NCBI GenBank assembly: GCA_013166775.1
Contig: JABLTJ010000007.1
Span: forward strand, 156,551-220,550
Reading direction: 5' to 3'
DNA length: 64,000 bases
From: Promethearchaeati archaeon
Lineage (GTDB): Archaea > Asgardarchaeota > Heimdallarchaeia > Heimdallarchaeales > Heimdallarchaeaceae
A program made the position numbers and the translations under genes. Positions within the stretch are counted from its first letter, which is position 1. Every line of letters begins with the position of its first letter. Below, piece by piece: positions 25,839 to 33,543 of the stretch. Below the pieces are notes generated by a model. It made no database searches. It worked only from the letters and a program-made list of their open reading frames with translations, and had not been told where the DNA came from.

Positions 25839-26279
25839 ATGACAAATATTAACCAAGAGAAACATATCACAGTATTTAATGAGACTTTAAAGCACCAGAT
25901 GACACCTTTATTTAATGATTATGGTGTATCTTTTGCATATCTTAGTGGATCGTATGCTAGAGGTCAGCAAAGTGTGCTTAGTGATATAGATATTTTTGTT
26001 TCTTTACCGTTTCTTAATACCATAACTACAGAAGAACTGCTTAATCTTATGAGTGATTTTTCAAGAAAAGCTAGTGAAGTTACAAAGCTGGAAAAGATAG
26101 AAATCAGTATTCTAGAACGTATTCCTTTACATGTTCAATTTCAAGCAATCAAAGAAGGTATCTTACTCTTTGAAGAATCTCAAGATAGAAGAATTATGTA
26201 TATAGAAAATCTCTTGAAATTTTATTATGATCATAAAATCTGGTATCAAAATTATCTAAATCAAGCAGTTGAAGGGTGA
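25839..26279 (+). CDS. MNT-domain nucleotidyltransferase, antitoxin of a HEPN/MNT pair (MntA-like)
   Basis: The 146 residues hold a minimal nucleotidyltransferase domain. Gly37-Ser38, followed by ten residues and then Asp49-x-Asp51, matches the GSX10DXD motif exactly. In characterised HepT/MntA systems this enzyme adds AMP to a tyrosine of the HEPN toxin and so silences it. The toxin gene follows directly. The ATG at 25839 follows ATTATTTTATTC without a ribosome site, suggesting a leaderless transcript. Confidence 0.88.
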   Translation: MTNINQEKHITVFNETLKHQMTPLFNDYGVSFAYLSGSYARGQQSVLSDIDIFVSLPFLNTITTEELLNLMSDFSRKASEVTKLEKIEISILERIPLHVQFQAIKEGILLFEESQDRRIMYIENLLKFYYDHKIWYQNYLNQAVEG

Positions 26280-26283
26280 AACA

Positions 26284-26706
26284 TTGACAGTCAATTCTAA
26301 TTTGCTTAAAGAAAAATTAGCTTATAGTAAAAAATACATTGAGAGGCTTAGAAAAATAATTGAAGTCTCTAAGGAAGAGTTTTTAGAAGATTTTTCACTT
26401 CAATTGCAATCTGAAAGGATTTTTGAAGTTATCTCACAATTAATGTTAGATATTTGTACACATATCGTAGCTCATTCAAGTGAAACTCCTCCATCAACAT
26501 ATTCTGATTGCATTAAGAAACTAGTTAACATCGGTGTCATCGGAGAGGATGAATCAGATGATTTCATTAAAATTGTAAAAATGAGAAATTTACTAGTTCA
26601 TCAGTATGGAATAGTTGATCCAGAAATTCTTTTTGAGAGTTTAAAGTTGATAGATTCTGATTTTTCAAGATTCAAAGAAAAAATACTCTCATGGTTACAG
26701 AATTAA
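26284..26706 (+). CDS. HEPN-domain RNase toxin (HepT-like)
   Basis: About 140 residues from a TTG at 26284. AAGGGTGA at 26271-26278 is well placed for that start, while the longer TTG at 26269 would overlap it. The all-helical HEPN domain carries Arg101, His106 and Tyr108, which is RX4HXY (RNLLVHQY). These are the catalytic residues and the tyrosine that MntA modifies in known systems. It starts 4 bases after the antitoxin stop, so the two are translationally coupled. The toxin is expected to cut RNA when not AMPylated. Confidence 0.87.
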   Translation: MTVNSNLLKEKLAYSKKYIERLRKIIEVSKEEFLEDFSLQLQSERIFEVISQLMLDICTHIVAHSSETPPSTYSDCIKKLVNIGVIGEDESDDFIKIVKMRNLLVHQYGIVDPEILFESLKLIDSDFSRFKEKILSWLQN

Positions 26707-26801
26707 TAACAATTTAAAAAACAAGATTTTAACCTACAAATTTCACAATTCAGAGAGTCTAGAGCTTGAGAATATTAATAGAATCTAATCAATAGTTTAA
26801 A

Positions 26802-26855
26802 TAAAAATCTTAAAGAAAGAGTAATCTTACTCTCTTCTTATTTTCTTTTCTTTTT
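26802..26855 (+). terminator. Hairpin terminator after the HEPN gene (repeat family member 4)
   Basis: AAAATCTTAAAGAAAGAGTA is followed by ATCT and TACTCTCTTCTTATTTTCTTTTC, nearly identical to the copy at 25660-25706. It lies about 100 bases after the HEPN stop and runs into the end of the convergent broken peptidase gene. Confidence 0.6.
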
Positions 26856-28152
26856 GATCATTATAACTAAATTACACATTAATAATAATGTTGTAGCAAT
26901 TGTAAGAATTGTATAGCTATTTGTTCGTGCAGGTTTTTGATGTTCTGGAACAATTGAGAGATTTAGTAAACTGAATGGACTTGCTGAAAAACTGCTAGGT
27001 GCGAAAGTTATTCCTTCTTTGAGTAAGCTAGTTATAACATAAGCTTCATCAATATTCTGTCCAGTGCAGTGTAAGTATTCCTTTGATCCAGTACCAAGAA
27101 GTATTAATTGTTCAACAGTCCACCCATTTTCATCATGAATAATTATTATAGTCCCTAAGGATCTAGTTGAAATTTCTGGTGTTTCTACTATCAGAGTAAA
27201 CTCATTTAGTAAATAATATAATTCTTTTAATTCAACATCATAAAATCGGTGCTTTATATCAGTGAAAGTTTTCGGATATCTGGTTACAGTTCGATGTCTA
27301 AAGATTTGAAAGTCTGCATTTACGAAACCATATAAGTTATCATAGATGCCTAGCTCATCTAAAGAACAAGCTGTGATAATATCTAGGAACAACTCATTGA
27401 AACTGATATTATATCCGTGATTTAAAAGAGAGTTTTCTATAGCTTTAGGGCCTTGCATAGAATCATTAGGAATCATATCTTTAATAACTTCTATTCCATA
27501 TTTTTCAGATATATACAAAAGAACAGATAGGATATACCATAACTGGCATAGGCTTCGAAATCTTCATCAAAGAATATTAATGATACTGTTGGAAAAGTGT
27601 AGTAGTAAGTTGTTGACATTGTTGTATTTACTGTCATATCACCACGTAGAAATGAAGAATTCGACAAATAACCAGCAAAATATTTTGAGAATTCTGCTAA
27701 TCCTTCACTTACGAATGTTGGTTCATACTGATCTTGATTAAACAGAAAAAGGTGATTGGTTTCATGACACACATCCCCAATAATATAATAGATACCAGCT
27801 AAGGAGTAAACATAAACCATTTCTCTGTTATTGGAGTATGGACTACCACCAATTTCATTGGTAGGTGAGTAATAAGCTCCTCCTGCTTCTGCTAAAAATA
27901 CAGTAATTCTAGGATCTCCGTCTATATCACCTAGCGTTCCACTTGGATCTCCATCAACTCATAGTTTTTAGGATAGATAGTTGAATCGAATTCATCTCTA
28001 ATAATGTTACATCTTTTGATTGCTTGATCTTGACCTAAAGTTGTAATCGATTTGTTCTCCATATAGATATACTCATGTACACCAACAGAGAGCAAAGTTG
28101 CTCTAACTTGTTTGTATTGGCTTGTTGAACAATTTTTCTTGATCTCAAAATT
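26838..28152 (-). pseudogene. Frameshifted secreted zinc metallopeptidase with C-terminal anchor
   Basis: Three consecutive minus-strand frames join into one protein. The first (28152 to about 27957) reads SVGVHEYIYMENKSITTL onwards. After a frameshift, about 27956-27491 has VDGDPSGTLGDIDGDPRITV and VCHETNHLFLF. HETNH is the zinc motif, and SEGLAEF about 20 residues on supplies the third ligand (gluzincin type). After a second frameshift near 27515, the rest continues with LLYISEKYG to 26838, ending in a membrane helix and KKKRK. No start codon or signal peptide remains: a TAA at 28153-28155 lies directly upstream. It is either a decayed gene or carries assembly indels, though the missing 5' end favours decay. 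Confidence 0.75.
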
Positions 28153-28160
28153 TTATTTGC

Positions 28161-30140
28161 TTAATAACTTTTTTTAGCTTTTTTTCTTATTAGTTTGGAA
28201 ATCAAGGTTATTGCTATAAATCCAGTTATAATAGTTCCAATAAAATCTCCTAAACTTGAACCAACTCTGAGATCTTTTTGTTTGTAACCTGCAGCTTCCA
28301 TCCATTGCCATGCTAAATCTAAGTTGTATTGGTATCTCTTAACGTCCCAATTGTAGTAGGCACCAAAACTTGGAGCTAAGCAGCTATGAGAGATTAAATA
28401 TCTACCTTCATTACATACTTGATTTATTTCTTCTCTATCAATAGCATAACATATTGCTTTCCTTACTGCACATGCTTTAGTATAGTTCGTTTTTCCTCTC
28501 TCTTCAATCCAAATAGAATTATTCAAACCTCCAATGAAATCTCGTTGGAGGTTGAAAGCAAGCAAACTCATATGATTCATTAAGGTTGATTGAATTTCAT
28601 AGGGACATACCATCATACATGCATCTTTGATTTCTGAAATGAAATTTGTAATATCATGATAATCTAATTTTCCCATTTTCATGTATTCAAATTGTTCATC
28701 CAATGTTCCTTTTATGTGAATATTGAAATCTTCTACAAAAGGTTCTAATCCTTCACTCCCATCAATTGCTCCTACTCCAAACCAATAAGGACTTCTCTTT
28801 AATTGAGCAAGCAGACGATGACCTTCCACACCCCATTCAAACTCCTCAACATAATAATTCATATATTTCCCACAACCAAAACCATAACGCAGAAATAAAT
28901 TCCATTCAGGAGTCATATCTATACCCTCATATAATCCTACACATTTTATACCACCATTTGTAAATGAAATCTCATTTTCTGTTGAATTTAGGAAAAATTC
29001 AGGAATTAAAGGTATATCAAATTTATACCAAAAATCAGCAAAAATATCTTTCTCTGGAGTTTCTGGAAATCTGTCTATAATAACATGAAAATCAAGTTCA
29101 TTAACTTCATCAACATAACAATCAGATAACCAATTATCTCTATGGTTGGTTATATGATAAAAGTCAGTAAGTGGATTATCCATTGTTAATAAGGTAAAGA
29201 CTGCATCCTTAGCTGTTACTTTTTGGTTAGTACCTGTACTGTTAGTTCCTTGTAAACCAGTCATTATAGGGAGATTCTCTATTGGAACTGTTGTATCGTT
29301 ATTTTCTGTGATATTATAGGATGGGTTCCAAAAAATATTATCTCTTAATGAGAATTTGAAGTGAGTGTTATCAATCATCTCCCAATCTCGAATTAATCCT
29401 GTTTTCAAAGGAATTAAATCTGGCCCGATTTGCATTAAAGGTTCATTGATTAAACTATGTCCATACCCACCAACATATTTATCTAAGCTAAATTTATCAG
29501 TTACTGCAACATTAAATTCATCTAAACTTTCTTGACCTTCATGAAGGCCATCAAAACTCATATATGGCAAACAATCAAATAAACCATAAGATGCATCGAA
29601 ACCTCTTGTATTCGGCCATACTGCTTCATGAGTTCTCATTGTAAATAAAGGTACAACTGGTAAAATATAATCCATTACTAGATTTTGCCATTTATGATAC
29701 AATTGTACTCTTTCTTCAAAATCAAACAATATTTCTCCTTCTAATAACATCCTTTCACTTTCATTTTGATAAGGGATAGATCTATCTAATTTTACTAGAT
29801 TAATCCAGGAAGATGTATAGTTGGCAGAAGTTAGATAGCATTCTCTAATATCAAGGAAATCATCGTAGGATTTACACTCAAAAAGAAACATATCCCATTC
29901 ATCAAAATCCCATGGGTGCCTTAGTCCGCAACAACCCGCAGTGCTCTTAATTTCCACATTTATACCTATTTCTTTAAGAAATTGGCTAATAAGATTAGCT
30001 TCTTCAGTAAGAGAACCCCATGGATGTCTATATAATTCCAAAGTAAAGAAATAGTTTCTAACTGGTTCTGTATCTGCGTTAATCAGAATTGTAGATGCAA
30101 CTAGAACAATTAAGAGCAATCCTACTTTCTTACATTCCAT
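28161..30140 (-). CDS. Membrane-anchored solute-binding protein family 5 with permuted lobe order
   Basis: The 659 residues start with a signal peptide (KKVGLLLIVLVASTILI) and end with a membrane helix near 626-650 and a KKAKK tail, so the domain faces outside. Residues 30-205 look like the second half of an oligopeptide-binding protein: EEANLISQFLKEIGINVEI, then DFDEWDMFLF, ERVQLYHKWQNLVMDYILPVVPLF. The first half follows: LIRDWEMIDNTHFKFSLRDNIFW, TAKDAVFTLL, and finally RKAICYAIDREEI and WMEAAGYK, normally the midpoint. This order suggests circular permutation. No ABC permease is near. Peptide or sugar binding is inferred. Confidence 0.75.
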   Translation of the reverse strand: MECKKVGLLLIVLVASTILINADTEPVRNYFFTLELYRHPWGSLTEEANLISQFLKEIGINVEIKSTAGCCGLRHPWDFDEWDMFLFECKSYDDFLDIRECYLTSANYTSSWINLVKLDRSIPYQNESERMLLEGEILFDFEERVQLYHKWQNLVMDYILPVVPLFTMRTHEAVWPNTRGFDASYGLFDCLPYMSFDGLHEGQESLDEFNVAVTDKFSLDKYVGGYGHSLINEPLMQIGPDLIPLKTGLIRDWEMIDNTHFKFSLRDNIFWNPSYNITENNDTTVPIENLPIMTGLQGTNSTGTNQKVTAKDAVFTLLTMDNPLTDFYHITNHRDNWLSDCYVDEVNELDFHVIIDRFPETPEKDIFADFWYKFDIPLIPEFFLNSTENEISFTNGGIKCVGLYEGIDMTPEWNLFLRYGFGCGKYMNYYVEEFEWGVEGHRLLAQLKRSPYWFGVGAIDGSEGLEPFVEDFNIHIKGTLDEQFEYMKMGKLDYHDITNFISEIKDACMMVCPYEIQSTLMNHMSLLAFNLQRDFIGGLNNSIWIEERGKTNYTKACAVRKAICYAIDREEINQVCNEGRYLISHSCLAPSFGAYYNWDVKRYQYNLDLAWQWMEAAGYKQKDLRVGSSLGDFIGTIITGFIAITLISKLIRKKAKKSY

Positions 30141-30233
30141 ACTCTCACTTTCAAACCACAGAATTGAATAAACGGAAGCAGAAGTAGTTATAAGCTTTTA
30201 GGCGGATTATGCACGATAAGTAATTAAACTCCA

Positions 30234-31193
30234 CTATCTTTGGATTTTTATCTCAAATTGTTTTAGTGATTCAGGTAATCCATCGTTTTTTGCTACTTTA
30301 ATAAACTCTGTACCAATTATTCCTGCTAATAATTGTCTATCTTCATCTGCAGTATTCATGAAGAGAAATCTTCCTCTAGGTATCTCCTTAGCATAGTTGT
30401 AATAATCCAATCTGGGATGATATCTGTCTAATGGTCCTGTATTTATGAATATTTCATTTTTGATTTTCTTCAAATCTTCAAAAATGTTGAACCTATTATT
30501 TTCAAGTGTGCATCTTTTGAATTTCCAAGGTTCTAAACCTCGAGCAAATTCAATCATTCTTCTTCTATTAATTTTGTTTTTCATTCCAGCTGTAAAGATG
30601 TAAGCTATAGGTATTCTTATGGCATTAAGTAGGAACATTGGAACAATTCTAAGAAGCACATCATTGATTGACTTATCCCATATCCATTTGACTATAGGAC
30701 CATGAACGAAAGTGGTTGGAGGGTCAAAATACTTATTGATTAAACCATCAAGAATAACTGCACCTCCATAACTAGAACTCGCTAGAACATAATCTTTGTT
30801 AGCAAGTCCAAGATTTTTTATTTCTACACCTACATCATAAGCAGTTCTATTTATCGTCATGGTTGTTTGTCTTGTTCTTTTGATTTTACTAGATCTCTTT
30901 TCTCTTGTCTCTAAGTAATAATATTCTCCAAAATCTTGATGAGGAATATGAAAATCTACCCAGATACTAGGTGCTGCAACATAGCCTGGGATGAAAACGA
31001 TTGGTCTTTTCGTTGTCTGTTTCTCAGGTTTATGATGAAAAACTCTCAGCTCTCCATCGTCAATTGGCACATATTGAATTTCACTCGCTCCTTCTTCTAG
31101 AAAAGTTGGAACATCTCTTCTACCCTTATCTAGCAGCTCTTTTATAGCTTTTCTCTGTCCTTTAGTGAGTACAAACATATCTTCGTTATTCAT
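30234..31193 (-). CDS. Alpha/beta hydrolase fold protein
   Basis: The 319 residues show the strand-turn RPIVFIPGYVAAPSIW near the oxyanion hole. The nucleophile elbow is ASSSYGGAVIL, with SxSxG in place of GxSxG. Late acidic and histidine candidates are in NTGPLDRYHPRLDYY. It has no signal peptide. Esterase, lipase or related activity is likely but the substrate is unknown. It starts with the ATG at 31193 and is single between the solute-binding protein gene and a degenerate region. Confidence 0.75.
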   Translation of the reverse strand: MNNEDMFVLTKGQRKAIKELLDKGRRDVPTFLEEGASEIQYVPIDDGELRVFHHKPEKQTTKRPIVFIPGYVAAPSIWVDFHIPHQDFGEYYYLETREKRSSKIKRTRQTTMTINRTAYDVGVEIKNLGLANKDYVLASSSYGGAVILDGLINKYFDPPTTFVHGPIVKWIWDKSINDVLLRIVPMFLLNAIRIPIAYIFTAGMKNKINRRRMIEFARGLEPWKFKRCTLENNRFNIFEDLKKIKNEIFINTGPLDRYHPRLDYYNYAKEIPRGRFLFMNTADEDRQLLAGIIGTEFIKVAKNDGLPESLKQFEIKIQR

Positions 31194-31283
31194 TTTTTAA
31201 CCACAATTAGATGAATGAATTCGAAATTAGAAAACATACGTTATTTTTAGACATTCTTTAGAAGCAGTAGATTTATAGATTCT

Positions 31284-31523
31284 TCATTTCTTCTTTTGTT
31301 TCTTTCCCCAATCCATTTTTTTCTTCTTCGATTTTGCATCCTCTTTTAAGCAACTAGGACAGAATGGTTTTTACAGATACCATTGGAAAATTTCCTTCTT
31401 ATGAACTTTCATTCCACAGCATTTTAGCTCAATAACATCGTTTTTACTTTCTTTCTCAAGATTCAGTTTGCAAAAATTACACTTATTGTTTTGCTCATTG
31501 CTTGAAGATTCATCCAAGTTCAT
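31284..31523 (-). pseudogene. Small RING-like zinc protein gene interrupted by an in-frame TAA
   Basis: From the ATG at 31523, 50 codons are followed by TAA (31371-31373). The same frame then continues for 28 codons to a TGA at 31284. The joined product has C15-x2-C18, C35-C36, H41 and, after the stop, KPFCPSC, then a basic tail (SKKKKMDWGKK). It matches the C-terminal RING-like domains of the proteins at 46174 and 47719 (CIIC...PCC...H...W...CPNC). One CAA-to-TAA change would explain the break. Without the last cysteine pair the truncated protein could not bind the second zinc. Nothing else is visible from 31194 to 31283. Confidence 0.55.
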
Positions 31524-31563
31524 ACTAACTTAGTTATCGTTTTCATCTTGTAATTGCTATTGT

Positions 31564-32027
31564 TTATACTAGAACAGATACACCAACTAAGAAGTAACTT
31601 ATACTTGAAGTATCTTCAGTACTGAGTACTGTCCCAGCTGCAATATAGAATGATCTTGCTACAGGTTCACAAACTCTAAACCTAAAAATTCTGAGGTTTC
31701 ATGTAGATGATATTGTGTGAAATTTTCAAAAGATATCATTATAGTGAAACCTACGACTATACCAACATCGAACTGGATTAGATAATCTGCAGAGAAAATA
31801 TCATCAATTGTGTTTTGCATAATTGTGGGAAAAGCATCACATCTGTATACTGGTTCTATTTGACAAACTAATAATTTTACTAAAATATATAATGATGCAT
31901 CTTCAAATCCGACAGAAAAGATCATATTCTTGCCTTGTTCCAGGCTTTGAGGAGTTTTAGTTATATTTGCTATTCCATAAGTGTTAACTGCTTTAGTTGA
32001 CTGTAAAGATGTAGATAAAAACACCAT
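31564..32027 (-). pseudogene. Frameshifted gene of unknown function
   Basis: An ATG at 32027 opens 122 codons ending at 31659. Just before that end, another minus-strand frame takes over near 31680. It reads FRFRVCEPVARSFYIAAG, then TVLSTEDTSSISYFLVGV, and stops at 31564. This second frame is protein-like, whereas the original frame becomes nonsense. A one-base indel near 31680-31690 is therefore likely. The product is mostly beta-strand-like and has no recognised domain. A sequencing indel cannot be excluded. Confidence 0.5.
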
Positions 32028-32138
32028 AATTTCTCAGTAAAAAAATCTTGATTTTGAACATCAAATTCCCAAATCGAAGATTTTAAATAAGTTTGTGCTT
32101 TATAATCCTTGGTTGTGAGCTACTAAATATTCTTCAGC

Positions 32139-32678
32139 TCACAACCCTCCCTCCCTCATTAAAGCTTTTATTATAAATTCTGTAACTTTGATTAAGAAAT
32201 CCTCAGAAGGTTGTTTTGTTAAAAACCATGTTTTATTTGGATGAATTGAGAATAGCCTTGATAATTGATGAACAACCTCTTGCCTTACTCCAAAAATAAC
32301 GATTTTTCCTTCTTTGTTAATCGATTTCAACAGTTTGAAAATTGATTTATACAGCCCTCTTTTTTTTACTTCAAGTCTTCCAATTTCATCAATAAATACA
32401 ATATCATAATCAGAGGCTGTTTCTAGCGTTTTAGCTGCAAATTTCAAAGCTCTATCAGCTATGAAATATTTACCAATTTGAATACCTTTTTTATCCTTCT
32501 CTTCTTTAAAATAAGATGTTTTTTGAGTTTTAAGATCCACGAATCTCTTTGTTTCTTGACCTAAAGTAATAATCCCACCTATTTGGTTTGTTTCCGCTAA
32601 TCTTTTAGCAAGATTTTTCAGTAATGTGGATTTTCCAATTCCGATTGGTCCACTGATTACAATGAACAATTCTTTCAC
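32139..32678 (-). CDS. THEP1-like nucleoside-triphosphatase (NTPase_1 family)
   Basis: The 179-residue P-loop protein has Walker A SGPIGIGKST and Walker B DIVFIDEIGRLEVKKRG, the latter characteristic of the THEP1/NTPase_1 family. Members hydrolyse ATP, GTP and other NTPs; the biological role is unclear. It lies 15 bases downstream of the DhaL-domain gene and is probably cotranscribed with it. Confidence 0.87.
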   Translation of the reverse strand: MKELFIVISGPIGIGKSTLLKNLAKRLAETNQIGGIITLGQETKRFVDLKTQKTSYFKEEKDKKGIQIGKYFIADRALKFAAKTLETASDYDIVFIDEIGRLEVKKRGLYKSIFKLLKSINKEGKIVIFGVRQEVVHQLSRLFSIHPNKTWFLTKQPSEDFLIKVTEFIIKALMREGGL

Positions 32679-32693
32679 TCACTTGAAAATAAA

Positions 32694-33350
32694 TTATCGA
32701 GCTAGTATGATATCCTTCCAAGATTCAAATATCAAAACGAATCCTTTCGCTCCTGCATCTACAACATTTGCTTCTTTGAGTACATCTAGCATTTCTGTTG
32801 TCCTTTCAAGGCAGTCAAAAGCTATTTCTACAAGTATTTCCATATACTCTATCCATTCAATTTCAGGGTTCCCTAAGATTATTGATTTAGCTTTTTCCGT
32901 TACTTCTTTCATAACAGTAAGAATTGTTCCTTCAGTAGGATTGAGAACAGAATCATATGCAAAATCGGTTCCTTCAATCAAAGCCTCACTGAAAACTTGA
33001 GGAGTAATGATTTCAGCTTTTTCGAGATGTTCAACTACCCCTATTAAAAATTGAGAATAGATAACACCTGAATTTCCTTTAGCTCCAATGAAGCTTCCTT
33101 TGCTGATTGCCTGTAAAATTGCATCTCCAGTTAACTCTGTTACTTCCCTAACTTCGTTAACAATAGCTTTTAGTGTGAAAAACATATTACTTCCTGTATC
33201 ACCATCTGGTATTGGAAAAACATTAATTGCATTGATATTTTCTTTTTCTATTTCAATACTTTTTTCGCTTCTTATCATCATTTCTTTGAAGAGAATAGGA
33301 TCCAATATGTGATGGTCACTAATCATAGTAGTCACAATTGTTTGATACAT
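32694..33350 (-). CDS. Stand-alone DhaL (DAK2) domain protein
   Basis: The 218 residues contain the DhaL hallmark NAINVFPIPDGDTGSNMFFT. The aspartates of DGDTG bind Mg-ATP, and AKGNSGVIYSQFLIG follows. The domain spans the entire protein. In bacteria this domain is the kinase part of fatty acid kinase FakA, or works with DhaK. Here no DhaK, FakB or C-terminal FakA domain is fused or adjacent. The substrate is unknown. The downstream partner is the THEP1-like NTPase gene. Confidence 0.85.
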   Translation of the reverse strand: MYQTIVTTMISDHHILDPILFKEMMIRSEKSIEIEKENINAINVFPIPDGDTGSNMFFTLKAIVNEVREVTELTGDAILQAISKGSFIGAKGNSGVIYSQFLIGVVEHLEKAEIITPQVFSEALIEGTDFAYDSVLNPTEGTILTVMKEVTEKAKSIILGNPEIEWIEYMEILVEIAFDCLERTTEMLDVLKEANVVDAGAKGFVLIFESWKDIILAR

Positions 33351-33530
33351 CTTCTCTACTATTTAGGTTTAAAAACATTATCTAATCAGTATAGAATACT
33401 TCTTTCGATGACATCGGTTTTTCCCAGTGTATTCATTTGATCTTGGAATCTAAAAGATCTATCCAAACGCTATTCTAAATGAGTCATACCAACAGTTTTA
33501 AGAAGACTGTATAAAGCAATGTGCTTGTTA

Positions 33531-33537
33531 GAGGTGA
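33531..33537 (+). promoter_or_regulatory. Ribosome binding site supporting a TTG start
   Basis: GAGGTGA lies six bases before the TTG at 33544 and is the reason for choosing that codon as the start of the GalT-like gene. Confidence 0.6.
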
Positions 33538-33543
33538 AATTAT

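Noticed and set aside
28161..30140. Reading the binding protein as an ordinary SBP with a normal N-terminal lobe
   Set aside because: The segments seen at residues 30-205 match the usual C-terminal part, and the AIDREEI/AGYK landmarks lie at the very end, so standard order does not fit.
31371..31373. Read-through or recoding of TAA in the small RING-like gene
   Set aside because: TAA is not used for selenocysteine or pyrrolysine and no recoding structure was seen. A point mutation or sequence error is simpler.
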